From assembly GCF_932526225.1 (NCBI RefSeq), contig NC_064043.1, forward strand, positions 10,335,821 through 10,399,820: DNA of 64,000 bases, written 5' to 3'. Origin of the DNA: Nematostella vectensis (Eukaryota; Cnidaria; Anthozoa; Actiniaria; Edwardsiidae). Positions 1-13,200 of the stretch are shown in pieces. The position numbers and the translations under genes are program-made. Numbering within the stretch: position 1 is the stretch's first letter; each line of letters begins with the position of its first letter. The notes under the pieces were generated by a model. It did not search any database. It saw only the letters and a program-made list of their open reading frames with translations, and was not told where the DNA came from.

Positions 1-604
1 TATATCTACAGCCAGGCTAGGCTGTGCAAGACTGTACCTGGGACTGTTTGTATGGGTATGGACTCCATCACGTCTGTATGTTCATCGCGTGACATTTTTT
101 AAAGGGTGGTGTCGTCAGTGGCATGAAGAGATGGGGTTGGACTCCATCCCCTACGAAGTTGCAGGTACAGCCTTACAATGCCTTGTTGTATTCTTTGAAT
201 TACGCACAACAAATGTATATCAAAGCGCAGACGGGAAAGATCTGGGGCGAGGCGAGTGACTCTTTCCCAATCCCTCACGCGCACTGCACATTTTTGCCCA
301 TTCCTTGCCCGTCCAGCTTTAACAAGCCATAATGATCCTGATCAGGGGCCCTGTCTTTAATTAATCTCAATGGTAGCATCACGTATACTACAACACGACT
401 CGCTTGGCGAATAATAAATTAATCCTAAACACAAATTACAAATAAACTATATTCATTAGAACAATTTGTACTAAAATGATATTTGGAGACCGTCACAGAG
501 ACAATAACTTAAATTCTTACAAATTACTAAACTACCATAAATTTGCCTTTAAAATCTTCACGTACAATCTATCCTTCAATATGTTTTTTTCCTTCATTTT
601 GCAG
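1..604. other. No complete gene recognised
   Basis: AT-rich DNA with only short open frames on both strands, none showing a recognisable family. The last 20 bases look like the polypyrimidine tract and acceptor of a plus-strand intron that ends at 604. Confidence 0.4.
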
Positions 605-667
605 ATAAAACGTATTCTTAGTGCACAAGCTCTGGACAGTGTTAAACTCCGCACACTTCGCCTTTAA
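605..667 (+). CDS. Possible terminal coding exon of an off-window gene
   Basis: A strong 3' splice site (T-rich tract ending in TTTTGCAG) immediately precedes a 63-nt open segment that ends at a TAA at 665-667. A canonical AATAAA lies at 751-756, 84 bases after the stop, as expected for the end of a transcript. The peptide, about 20 residues ending in LRTLRL, is too short to assign to any family. No upstream exon was identified inside the window. It could equally be a chance acceptor in non-coding DNA. If real, the gene extends beyond the left edge and converges on OBI1. Confidence 0.28.
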   Translation: MKRILSAQALDSVKLRTLRL

Positions 668-750
668 ATAAGTTGAGCACGTGGAAATGTACGCTCATGT
701 GAGAGGGAGGACTAATGCGTTTGTAAAACCATCTTTTGTAATGGATATCT

Positions 751-763
751 AATAAACTTTATT
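751..763. other. Back-to-back poly(A) signals on both strands
   Basis: AATAAA on the plus strand (751-756), one base, then TTTATT (758-763), which is AATAAA on the minus strand. The plus signal would serve the possible exon ending at 667. The minus signal would give OBI1 a 3' UTR of about 0.7 kb. Both uses are inferred; only the hexamers are seen. Confidence 0.4.
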
Positions 764-1290
764 TAAATACGAAGTGTTTGGAGTAGTTCGAAGTTGTGGG
801 GTCTGTCGGAATTTTAAAAAAATAGTTGTACGTTTTTCTGGTTCATAAAATTGGGCACAAGCTTTGTAGGAAGTGTTCAAGTCTTTTTGGGAAAAAATCG
901 GAGCATAAAAATGGTACCACACACTGCCTCTCCTTTACTTTTAACGATCAACAATAGTTTGTGAACATATATCTTCATTCTAGTTCTGCATTGAGTTTAA
1001 AAGGTTGTAAAGAATGCTGAATCACGTCAAAACAAAACAATAAATACTAAAGTGTAGGGCTAACTTAGTGCAAAAATAAAATAAAATAATAATAATGCCC
1101 ATAAAAAGGTCGAAAAAACGGCAGGACGCGCTAAAATTTCCACGTTTGCAGTAGATAAAGGTTTCCTTGTGGCCCTGACATTGCTTTGACTGAGTTTGTG
1201 CGCGCAGACATTTCACGTTAACACAAATAAAAGCCAACCTGGAACCCATGCAGTGTTGTGACCGAGTGATGTCGCAATGTCCCTATTATT

Positions 1291-1451
1291 CACCCATCTT
1301 CTCACTTATTAAAGGGATGTCTAATGGAAGAATCTCTTGGACTAGCCTCTTGAGTCTACGCGTAATATCCATGTTGTTACACCCATCTTCTCACTTATTG
1401 AAGGTATGTCTAATGGAAGGATCTCTTGGACTAACCTCTTGAGTCTACGCA
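1291..1451. repeat. Two-copy direct repeat, about 91-bp period
   Basis: The segment beginning CACCCATCTTCTCACTTATT at about 1291 recurs at about 1382 with a handful of substitutions; both copies end in CTCTTGAGTCTACGC. It lies just downstream of the OBI1 stop codon, so it would be part of that gene's 3' UTR. Confidence 0.8.
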
Positions 1452-1471
1452 AGCTTTGCGTACTCCCAGTC

Positions 1472-4400
1472 CTACTGATGTCCTAGGTGGAACAAGTGGT
1501 CTTTTTCTAACTTGACTTTTTTAGCCTGGGTCTCCCCGTCTGGCTCTTCCAACTCCATTTTAATCTTCGTCGCTACTAACGTGGCGGACGCGGAGACTGT
1601 CACCATGTCATTTGCCCCAGTCGAGACCTCCACGCGCGGGGACAAACTTTCGAGGCGCTGTGGCGAGTCCTCATTCATGGAGCCTTCCACGAGAACGTCG
1701 AAATCCAGCGTACGCGGTAGCTTGCCTCCATCCGAGCTCGTGGGTGACGGGGCGGATAGATCCTGTCGACCTCTGGGCGTGTCCGACTGGCGACCTCGTG
1801 CGCGCTCACTCAGGAGCATCAGCTGACGGCTGGCGGAAAACGGCGAGGAGGGGTCTATGTTGAATGGGTTCCGCATAGGGAGCTTGCTGTCGAGAGAGGG
1901 CCGTGGAACAGTAGATTCACTCTTGTAGAATACATCGGGATTGCGGTCGCCGAAACACAGTGGGTCCGAAGTGCAAGGGGATGCCTTGAGCCACTGGCCT
2001 GTTACCTCGAGGGTGCGGTCGGTAGGGGTATCGGGTTTGCTGGGCGAGTTCCTAAGCCACTGGTTTGCAGACTCGAGCGTGCTGGCGGCCTCTGAGAGGG
2101 TCGATGTCAACATGTCGCTCGTGGAAGTGTAGCTATTCAGCGCGGAGGTGGACGAAGACGGGAAACTGCAGACGGGAACCATGGTGGGGCGGTCGTCCTC
2201 TGCGGGTTCGGGAGGCGAGAGGACATCAGAGTTGCTTGATACTCGACGGATATTTACGAGGCCGTTTTCGTGGGTGTCTCCTGTACCTCCAGGGACCACG
2301 CCCTCGAGGGAAAAGGAGCTACGGCGTGATCCACTACTAGTCTCGGCAACGTCAGCTGCAAAAACAAAAACACGCAGAAAATGATAAGTAGCAAATAAAT
2401 CTTTCTATGAGTTACACTTCTACATCTATTTTTTTATGCAAAAGAAATTTTCATGAAACCGTGTGACGGAAAACCAAAGCAAGGGCCAGCAATGTTTCAA
2501 GCGAATAATGCAGTGTCAGTGGTGAGCGGATATTCCACTTAAATAACGTCTTTATCCGAAAGGACGAGAGACCCAAACACGGTCCCTGTATTAGCCAACA
2601 TACGGGCTATCTAGTGTGTGTTTTCGAAAAAAAAAAATAATTTCGACTTGGTTTCGGAATTCCTTTGGCGAGCGGACAAATTAAAAAAAAACTGCGTTGA
2701 ATTCAGCTTGGATATTTTCCACTTCAACTCTGAGCGCCTGCGCAAAGGATATTCCTTTCTGCTCCCATCAATAAACACGGCTGCATGCATACATACCTGC
2801 AGCTGATGACGTCGACGTGGCCTTCGCGGTAAGTGGGACTCGGCGCGCTGTGTCCGGCGTCTTCTTGCGTTCTGTGTCCGGTGTCCGACGGTCCAGCCTG
2901 GAATTCAAGTCCTCGATGTACTGATCACTTCTTGTCAAGGCTTTCCGAAGCAGCTGAATCTCTTTTTCGTACTGTGATACTTTAGTCTGCATTGCGGAAA
3001 TTGTGTAACGCCCAAATCTTGCGAGAGACAAAATCAGAAAGGGCACTTACATTGTTGTATTCGGAAATATGGAGAAATGCGAAGAGCGTGTAACAAAACA
3101 ACATCTTTTTGATTTAAATTATGTAAGTAATTTACGGAAGATACTTTCGTTCCCTGTGTTCCCCTTTATAATTAACGTATACGGCGTAATATTTATTTCC
3201 ATCCGTTCGATGTACGATGAACAAACTAAACCATTGTATGTATCTGACAGATTTAAAAAACCTCGAGTTTTTTTGTGTTTCACATATTCTCGATTGTTTT
3301 CAAGCTTTCCTCAGTAACGCTAAGCTTTGCCGGGTAGCGGTTTATTTAGAGCCATCTTGAAACTTTCTTTTTACCAAATTAGTACATTAAACTGGGTGTT
3401 AAGCTTCCAGTTTTCATAAAATAATAAAGTTGGACTATGTTGCAAGGCGGCTGTAAACAAACTACCAAGCCTCACTCTCGAAAACCAAACCTTTGAGGAG
3501 ATTTTGAAAAGAGCATCTCATCCTTCATTCTTGCTATTTGTCTCAAAAGCATGTCGTTTTCTTCTCTGAGCTTTTTATTTTCCTACAAGAAAACTAAACA
3601 ATATCAGAGAAACATGCCTTGGACGCCTTTGTTTGTTGTTGTTGTTGTTGTTTTTGGCTGAAGGGGGCAAAGTGGGCAATATTTACTGACTGCTTTATTG
3701 TGCATGCTAAATTTCAGGAGTAGCTCTTCTGCTCTTTTTTAAAAATATTTTAAAGCCCTTTATGGAAGATGTTTAATTTTTGTTGTAATTCTCACAGTGA
3801 TATGGTCCAATCTATAAAATTAGATATACACAATTAAATTTGCAAAGATGTGCTGTGGTGGTTTTTGAGTGACCAAACCAAAAACTAAAATCAGAAATTA
3901 AAACAATGTAATATTTTTTTACCCCTGTCAGCATTTTTAAAAACATCATACATACTTCTGTAAGTGAATGTTATTATGCTAAACATATTTCTGAAAGTTC
4001 AGTACCTCTTTTGTCTTGGTCATGTCATCTCGTAGCTGTTCGTAAGTGGTACTCGCTTCTTGTAGTTTGGCTGTCAATTTGAGCAGCATGTCGATATCAG
4101 AGCACACCTTAGCACCACCCTCCCCATCCTTGCCGCGCTGGCTTGCCGACATGTGTAGCGCCGAGATTGTCTTGTCTTGCTCCGAGATTCTCTCATGGAG
4201 GCGCTTGTTTTCAATCTTAAGTCGATCGATTGTGTTCTGTAAGGAGACAATGTCATCCTAAAAAAAGAGAGTGAATTCATTATGAACAAGTAGAACATTT
4301 AAAGGGACTGGATCATCAGTTGTGCTTCTGGTTTACAACTTGGTTCCATCATTTTAACATTTGCTTGTAAAAAGATTATAAACAACTTGTCACATAAGCA

Positions 4401-7210
4401 ATGAGATGGGCTTATTTCAAAGATAAAAAAGCAAAGCTACAGGCTCTGTACAAAATCAAAGTAAACATATTCAACTGTCCATCTCATTTCGCCTTAAACT
4501 CTTCTTAGCAAATTTGAAAATAAAAAAGGCCTGGTTTTCTTTTATTTGCTTCCTATACACAGTCATGTCTCATCTAAGCAGACAGGCTCAGGAATACAAA
4601 AAGAGTATGTGTTAATGGAATTGCTTATCAAGTAGAATATTCAAATGAAGTAATAGTAATGGAAAAAGTCAAAATAAAGATTTTAAGGCGTGTTAATCCA
4701 GATTTCATAAGAGCTTTCCAAGTGGTACAGTATGTAGGTTCATTCTGCCTTGCTTAATTTATATGTCCTTTGCTTACTATCAAAGGGGAATGGAGCGGTG
4801 CTCCCTACTTAGAATTGTCTAAAGACAATTAGATAAAAGTCAATTTATATGTATTTCTGGTCATAAATGGGAAGCACTAAATGTCATAGCATATTTGGGT
4901 TTTTGTTTTTTTATTGCATTTTTGACATTATAGCCAAAACACATTTCAGTGAAAATCAACAACAAAAATATTATATGTAAACATAAAACTGAGAGAAAAT
5001 AATAAACTTATATAATTCACAACTCTAATTTGTTTCCTATTGTAAAAAAGGGGTTTTGTTTCAACAAAGAAGAAAGTACACATTTGTATGCAGTATTCAT
5101 TTTCTCTGAGAGAATACTTGCTTGCTTACAGGCCTTACAGGCATTTATAGGCAGATCACTCACTAAATATGCCTGCTAGGGAGGCTAAGAGAATACTACA
5201 AAAAGTTTATTTTTGAAGATTGAGGGTCAAGATAAAACCTCAATACTCCTTTTATAACAACTGCATAGTATAGTCTGCCAATAGTGTTTATTACTTTTTA
5301 ATATGTAATTCAGGATGACTTGTAGACACATTTGTAAGTATGTTATTCTGGATAATTTGTAACTCAGAATAACATGATTCCAGAATCACACATACATTAA
5401 AACATTATATTCATAGAAGAATTACTGTTGATTTAGTCTAATATGACATGATACTTTTTTTCTAAAATAAAGCTTTCAGGCTAAAATTAATCTCTGAGAA
5501 ACACATAAATTTTGGGCAATTACAATAGAGGATCTAGGGGGGGAGGGTTTAGGGGTTTTAAAACCCGCTTTGGGCTGCCAGAAAGCCATATGTAACAAAA
5601 AAATTACCACCTCCCCCTTTGTCACTGAGCCAAACCCCCCCTCTTGAAAAGCTAGATCCACCCCTGAGTTACAAAACCAAAGAGCTCTAGCTCTTAACAT
5701 GTAAAAGAGCTCAAGGTCTTAAGAAGCTCTTGAAAAAATGCCAAAGAACTAAACTGTCTTAGTATGCTAAATTATACAAAGCAATAGAATTAAATCGATT
5801 TGAATTAATTAAGAAGTCAACAAGGAAAAAGTTTCTTCCTTGTCAAACTAAGGATAGTACCACTTACTGGGAAATTAAACTCCTTTAAACAATACATTAT
5901 CTTACCTCATATTCTTGTCGAATAAGCTCTAGCCGAGTACGTCTTAGTTCTACTCGAGTTACTGCATCAGAGTTCATGTGAAGATCCATGCTCCCTATAA
6001 TACAGCAAAGTGTCAGTGACACAAAGAGTTTAAGTTCAAACCTGGAATCCATACCCATATGTACCTGAATAAACTATACTCTCTATCACAGAGAAGGCTG
6101 TCTTATTGAATGATGAAAAAGGACCCCTTAAACAAGCATAATTCTTGTCCCTAGAATTCATAAGGGATTTTTTGCTCTAATCACTCCATGATCTCTGATC
6201 CTAAATATCACAGACGCTCCCTCTTTGATGTCTCGTATTCAGAGTCAAAGACTTGAACTTCAGTCAACCAAAAAGATAGCTCTCAACTGAAGCCACTCAA
6301 AAGCTGCACTTCTAAACTTAAGGTCAACCTCTATTATAAGCCAATCAAAAAGCAAAACTCACCAAAATAACCCTACTCTAGCTTTCCAACCATACTGAAT
6401 TTTTCTTTACTGCTCAGAAAATATGCAAAACCAAATTAGAAGGGTCAGCCCTTGGGTCGAATTGGTTCCAGACATGAAAATAAGCTTGGCAGTCGTCAGA
6501 GCGAGGCCACTAGACAGAATACTTGACCTTTACATGTCACAAGTTGTGACGTGCGAGACATTTCACATGTGTCATGCGCAACGCTATGGCCTTATGACAT
6601 AGTGATATCCCCAATGGTCAAGGCAAGGCCTAAACGGTGCCCTAACCTAATAAAGACAACTAAACTACGCTTTCGATACTCTTGATGCGTGCAATGTATA
6701 ATAAATAGTTTTATAAAGCGTTCAATAAATAATAAATAGTTTTATAAAGCGATTTCGCCAGGTAAATGCGAGTATAGTTCAAAAGATCAGTTGACAATGT
6801 AGCTGGTTCGCCTGACTTTTGATTCTTTTGACAACGCTAAGCCCCGTGTTACGCTTTCTCTCACGAGACAGTTAAACCTGGTTTGAAATCAGTATAGCTT
6901 GAATAACACTCACCTAGGATTTTTTTCACCGGTTGATCTTGGTTGATTGGAGTCCTACACGTCGGGCAGTAGCGATTCGTACGCAACCATAAATCCAAAC
7001 ACGGCGAACAAAAAACATGTTGGTTTGGGCAGACGACCGGTTCCTTTACCTGTTGAGAATCACCGGTAGTTCAATAAACACCCGACTCATGGCCAAAAGG
7101 CTGAGTTCATCAGCTTCAACACTAATGATTGGTACCTTTCCTAGACATATTTGACAAGAAATTGGCAAAGTTAGCGAAAGGGATGCATTTGATAAATTAC
7201 TGGAAGCCAT
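1472..7210 (-). CDS. OBI1: OBI1/RNF219-type RING E3 ubiquitin ligase
   Basis: Seven exons in consistent phase: 7136-7210, 6914-7049, 5906-5994, 4006-4257, 3491-3582, 2797-3017 and 1472-2355; 1749 nt, 582 aa. Start ATG at 7210. The N-terminus reads MASSNLSNASLSLTLPISCQ and continues into a C3HC4 RING (first pair CQIC, then CPNQHVFC, CSPC and CPTC) whose first codons are split by intron 1. It is followed by a charged coiled-coil region (exons 3-6: LRRTRLELIRQEYE, SKSPQRFGRYTI, YEKEIQLLRKALTRSDQYIE) that matches vertebrate RNF219 block by block. The C-terminal exon is Ser/Pro/Thr-rich, low in complexity and ends in FHLGHQ. In vertebrates OBI1 ubiquitylates ORC3/ORC5 at replication origins; that role here is inferred from homology. 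The protein is shorter than human (726 aa), mainly in the disordered tail. The exon 5 donor is weak (GTTTGG) but is required by the phase and homology of exon 6. Confidence 0.92.
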
Positions 7211-7299
7211 TTTCCAGCCATCTGAGCCAGCGAGTGATCTGGCCAGTGGAATAAAAATAGAGCACTACGCATGCGCCTCGGACCTTTTCCAAATCCAAG
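7211..7299. promoter_or_regulatory. Shared OBI1/ALG8 bidirectional promoter
   Basis: Only 89 bp separate the OBI1 ATG (minus, 7210) from the ALG8 ATG (plus, 7300), so both 5' UTRs and the core promoter must lie here or overlap coding DNA. The interval contains CGCATGCGC at 7268-7276, a close match to the NRF-1 palindrome. CAAGATGGCGG at 7296-7306 matches the YY1 consensus and overlaps the ALG8 start codon. No TATA box is seen. Motif functions are inferred from the animal consensus sites. Confidence 0.7.
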
Positions 7300-10200
7300 A
7301 TGGCGGACTTGGTGGGACATTGGTGGTTGAGCATTGTTTTGATGGCGTCTTTTTTCAAGCTTCTGTTTTTACGAACATAGTGAGTAAAGCGCTGTTGTGT
7401 CTGGGCCTAGAGAGCTGTTTCACATGTGGGTGGGTTGTTCTTCTAGTGTATGGAAGGGTCCGAATGAACAAAGTTCAAGGTAGATAGCACGAGAGAGGCT
7501 GTAATAATATCTACCTACTTATTAAACTGAATGAATATTCCATTTTAGTTAAAATAATTGAAAAGGCTGTGATTTAAAAATAAATGATTGTTCGCTGTAT
7601 AGAAATTTCTCCACATACTCTCAACAGCCACTCCACAGACTTTGAAGTTCACAGGAATTGGCTGGCGATAACTCACAGTTTGCCATTGAACAAGTGGTAC
7701 TATGAGGTAAGAGCATCCTGGTTGTTCAATCAAGCAATTAATCTTAACATAAATACCAATTACCACTTAGTGAGTAAACTTTCATGAGGGGGTGGGGGGG
7801 GGGGGGGGAGACTGACTCCCCTATATACACCGTGCAGAAGCTTGCTGTTGGATCGGATAGGGTATAGCTATTTTTCCATAACAAGGCATATTGGCCTATC
7901 TGTTGAAGCATGGTTTTAATTTCATTAACTGTATTTTCTTCATGATACGGGAGGGGAAGAGAGGGGAACACTGTAAGACCCCTTTGGCAACACCCCTTTG
8001 TCTCTAGAGCTTGCAGAAAACAGTAAAATTAGAAATATATTAAATTCTGAAGTGTAGGAGCACGATCCTAAGTCCTACCTGTAACAGGATTGGCTGGATT
8101 ACCTCATTGTTTTATTGTATTCCTGTTCTATTGTTTTGTTTTCCATTGTTTTGTCTGTGGTGCATCAATCCAATGTGGTGAAATCTTTTTAAAGCCTCTA
8201 CAAGACCCATTAGTTTAGTTAAATAATTCAAAGCATTTTTCCCCACAGTCTACATCAGAGTGGACCCTGGATTATCCACCCCTGTTTGCATGGTTTGAGT
8301 TCCTCCTCTCACACGTCGCGGCACTTGTGGACCCTCAGATGGTGTTGATTAGCAAGGACCCCTATGCCAGCACAAGAACAGTGATATTCCAAAGGGTCTC
8401 TGTTATTGTGACTGATGTCCTCCTTGCCTATGCTGCAAAAGAGTGAGTAAAATTTGACATAACAGGCTTAACCTAAAACTGTGGCGAGGGAAAGGGAAAA
8501 GAAGAGCCGGCAGCAAGGCCCCATGCTTTTGCATGTTCTCTGTTCATTGACAAAGGGAGCACGCTGATTGGCTAATCTCGACACATCATCAAATAAAGTA
8601 ACAAAATCTAAAACAGGCCTAGACTTGTCGCTTGACTGTGCACTCATCTACTTCAGAATTTCAGCATCTATTTCAGAACCACTTTTAAAGATTGCAATTA
8701 TTACGAGAAGAACTCTGCTATAGAGTCTCTGCTCCTTAGGGATTTTACCAACAGGCTTTGGTAAAAGCTTTATTTATTACCAAGTATTTATTAGCGTCAT
8801 GAGCTTCAAGTCTGGCGGTGAAAGTCCGAAAAGTTTAGTCATTTGTCCCCAACAAGATCAAGGAGACAGAAAGCCTTGGAAACAAGTCTTAAATTAGATA
8901 ATGACTCTTACGCCACAGAGCAAATGATATTTGCTTCAACTGAAGAAGTGTAAGCCTCAGAGTTTAGATCAGCTCTGAAGCGACCTTCCCGATCGAAATC
9001 TAAGTGTGATTGTTGTTGATGAGACAACCACCTTGACATGTCTTGATATTTGAAGCAAAAGGAGGAAATCTTTCTGGCGCTGGCCTTCGTGAAGGAAGAA
9101 AAAAATATTTTTTATCAACTAATAATTTGGAACTTTCTTAGAATTCTGTATTTCACTCGGAATCTAAAATCTAAATACGCTCTATTTGTGATGTGAGAGT
9201 ATTTCTAAAATTCAAGGGTTCACTTGTCAAGTATTTTGATGGGCCGCTTGTTGCACGTTGTCCATGTTGTTTAATTTTTAAACGTCCGTGATTGGTTCGA
9301 TTTGACAGCTCCTGACAGTTTCATTTGACAAGTGACATCAAGCGTGAAGGGGGCAGAATGCAAAAACAGGGTCTTGCTGCTGGCTCTCCTTTCTCCTTTC
9401 CCCCTTTCACTGGAATCCCAAATCTTAGGAGAGCCGGCAAGCAGGCTAGAAAGGGTTGTTCACCTTAGAAGACATTTCCGATGCTAGGAATGTCACATCA
9501 CTCATTACATCTTCCTCTTCCTGGAAGAAATTGCTGCATATTTTAATTTACTTTTTATGCAAGCAGTCAACTGTAACGGTCCCTAACACACCAGATATAT
9601 AACATGGGAAGTGAACACTGTATATAATGAATCACATATTGAATTATCTTTTTAGGTGCAATAACCTATTTGAGATTGGCTGCTATCAAACCCCTCTCCC
9701 CCATTCAATGTTGTACTGTTAGTGAAATAGATTGTATATGATTCCTTTTTTCTTACCGTGCTGTTGTGTTATTTAGGTACTGCCAGTACTTAGAAAAAGC
9801 AAGAAAAGTGTCCTTTCCTCCTCTTAATGGCTTGGTACTCTTTCTTTTAATTGTCTTCAATTTTGGATTACTTATTGTAGACCGTATCCTTGGCCTGGTG
9901 CCTTTGGCAGATGAGCTTGTTGTGGTTTGCTCAGGGTTTCTTTTACAGACCACTTGAAGATATGGTGGGTCTTTGCTCTAAGGCCCTATTTATATTAAAA
10001 GTGCCTTGTTAAAGTGTAGTTCTAAGAGTCCCAAAAAAGTTCCATCTTTAATTTTTAGTGCAAACTTCTTGTAGTAGGGAAGTGTTGATTGACATGAAGC
10101 ACCCCAAACAAGTTTAAGGGGAAGGGGACTGTAATAAGAACAATGAGTAATTTGTTTAGATTACAGCAATTAACTCAATTAAGGTTCTGCCAATGTGTGG

Positions 10201-13200
10201 GGAGTGTGGCATCCCCTCCTCCCCCTCAGTAGTGTCAAAAAAAATGTTGATTATTTATTTTATGATTGTATGATGATTTGTATTGAAATGATGCAGTTTT
10301 ATCCCTTAACCTTGTTTAAGATATCCATTTTCAATACAATGGCTTCCTTTTTGGGATCCTATTGTTGTCAATTACTAGAATATCAGAGGTAAGTTTAAAA
10401 TAAATATGTTCTGTGTTTGACAGAGTAATATTAGGGTCTGGATTTTCATGGATATATGAAATTTAAAATTTGGAGCACTGACAGCCCTTCGTACTGTGCT
10501 TTTCAATATTCTTTGAACTCTCACTGATGATTTCCAACAGCTAAATTGCCTTCTGGCGTCAATCATTTATTCACAGAAATAGTTTGAATGATGAAAGGGA
10601 GCAAGTGGTTTAGCAGTTGGAAAGGATTAATGAGGGTAAAAAGAAGAATGAAAATTGCAGTACACGAGAAACAGTTTGTGAATTCTTGACAACAATCTCC
10701 AAGTTGCTGAAAATACTTGCTTCTGCAAGTATTCAAGTATTCTGCAATTTTTATTCCATCTACAGTATTACAGTACTGTATGTGTTGCTGAAACAAAACA
10801 TCAAATGCCTTCGATTTATTGAAACCTTAATTCAATAATCTTGTCAATTGGAATTTTTCAAGACAGACATAAGATAATCAGATTTTTATTTTACATTTTA
10901 GACTGATTAAATATGTTCTATTTCTTTTTCTCAGGGCCGAAACCTGGAAGGCGCATTGCTTTTTGCCACTCTTCTGAACTTTAAACACTTGTTCCTGTAT
11001 TTGGCTCCAGCCTTTTTTGTGTATTTACTAAGAACTTACTGCTTCCGTTCAGACTCTAGCAAACCAGGTATAAAGAACACCCTGGCAAGAATGTTTACTA
11101 GTAACTCACTGTTTGTATGTACGTGTGCCATTTTGTCTGTCATCTCTACACCCATTAGCCCTCAAGGCTTACATAACACCCTTTTGTTTGTCTTTCAGAA
11201 CAGTTTGGATGGCTAGGGCCAAGTCTGAGTGACTTCCACCCACTAAGGCTTTTCAAGCTTGCAGCTATTGTCATAATCACCTTTGGTGCATCGTTTGGTC
11301 CCTTTATAAACATGGTATGGAGATTCATGTTAGTGAATTTCAGTAGTGGATCTAGGGGAGGGAAACCTTGGGAAATTTACCCAGTATCTGTGTAGTTAGA
11401 ATGTTGATGTAAGAAAATATCTCTCCATATTGCTACTTGGTCTACTGTTTACTGTCTGCAAAAAAAACGGAGACCATAATACTTCTTTATTTTTTCCTAT
11501 TTACTGGTATATTTTAGCATGACTTACTTCCCTTTGATCTTTCTGTATGTTGTGCAGCAAGTTGATCTTTCTGTATGTTGTACAGTAAGTTGATCTTTCT
11601 GTATGTTGTGCAGTAAGTTGATCTTTCTGTATGTTGTGCAGTAAGTTGATCTTTCTGTATGTTGTACAGCAAGTTGATCTTTCTGTATGTTGTGCAGAAG
11701 TTGATCTTTCTGTATGTTGTGCAGCAAGTTGATCTTTCTGTATGTTGTGCAGTAAGTTGATCTTTCTGTATGTTGTGCAGTAAGTTGATCTTTCTGTATG
11801 TTGTGCAGTAAGTTGATCTTTCTGTATGTTGTGCAGCAAGTTGATCTTTCTGTATGTTGTACAGCAAGTTGATCTTTCTGTATGTTGTACAGCAAGTTGA
11901 TCTTTCTGTATGTTGTACAGCAAGTTGATCTTTCTGTATGTTGTACAGCAAGTTGATCTTTCTGTATGTTGTGCAGCAAGTTGATCTTTCTGTATGTTGT
12001 GCAGTAAGTTGATCTTTCTGTATGTTGTGCAGTAAGTTGATCTTTCTGTATGTTGTGCAGTAAGTTGATCTTTCGGTCTGTTGTCAATTCCAAGTGTGCA
12101 CACAATGAAGAACATACCATTTAAAAATTATTTCTTACTGGTATGGAAATGTCCGCAGGGTCAGCTTCACCAAGTTCTCTCAAGGCTATTTCCCTTTAAG
12201 CGGGGTTTGTGCCATGCATATTGGGCTCCTAATGCTTGGGCATTGTATAATGTGCTTGACAAGGTTGTTGCTGTGGTTGGTAAGTAGAATCCAATCTGAA
12301 CTCTTATTAAATTGCATGCTATATCCTCTACAGTGACCCAATGGCTTGCTTAAAGGGTTGTTACTGCAGGGAAGAATTATTACATTGTTCAGCACCGACA
12401 GAAACGAGAGGGGCCCAGGTGTTTGTGTATGTGGGGAAAGGGTTATGCCATTCTCAGAGCCGTAGCAGAACACATAAGATTGGGGGGGGGCACTGAAAAT
12501 ATTGGGGGGACACAGCCGTGCCCCTTCTGGTCATTTCCTTATAATTTTTGACAATATTGGGGGGCACGTGCCCCCAGTGCCCCACCCCCTGCTACGGCCC
12601 TGATCCTAGTCCATACATGTCTTCTAACCATTCTTCCTGTATCTGGTTACTAGGTCCAAGAATTTGGGGAGGGGGGTCGTGTTTGTGTGTGGGGGGAAAG
12701 CATGTTATGGCATTCTAGTCTGTACATATCTTCTTATAATCCCTGTATCTGAATACTAGGTCCTAGGGTTGGGGGTGTGTTTGGTATGTGCAGGAAGTGT
12801 TTTATGGCATTCTAGTCTGTACATGTCTTCGTATCATTCCTGCATCTGAATACTAGGTCCAACAGGTTGGGGGTGTGTTTGGTATGTGCAGTTAGGGTGT
12901 TGTGCCATTCTAGTCCATACCTGTCTTATCATTTTTACATCTAATTACTAGGTCCAAGGGCTGGGCTGATTACCAAAGAGGGCATCCAAACACAGGCCTC
13001 AATGACAGGAGGGCTGGTAGGACAGTCAGGGCATCTGGTTCTCCCGTCCATACCCCCCTTAGTCACCATGGTCCTTACCCTTGTGTCTATAATGGTGTGT
13101 AAGTATAATACAGCCGGAGGTTAAAAGACTGGTATGGGTGGAGGGGGGGAGGGTAGGGGTGATGTGATGACACCTCCACTGGGTATTTCTGATTTAGCCC

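Noticed and set aside
1512-2384. Several plus-strand ORFs of 60-104 codons
   Set aside because: Shadows of the GC-rich final coding exon of OBI1 on the opposite strand.
9777-9957. Reading ALG8 exon 4 straight through to the stop at 9957
   Set aside because: The family sequence changes at GLLIVD, where a GT donor lies at 9884; the expected [12 protein letters not shown] follows in exon 5 at 10321 with matching phase.
11501-12120. Minus-strand ORFs of 145-204 codons made of [18 protein letters not shown] repeats
   Set aside because: They are the translation of the 28-bp intronic minisatellite in ALG8 and shift frame every unit; no start context, no splice sites and no family.
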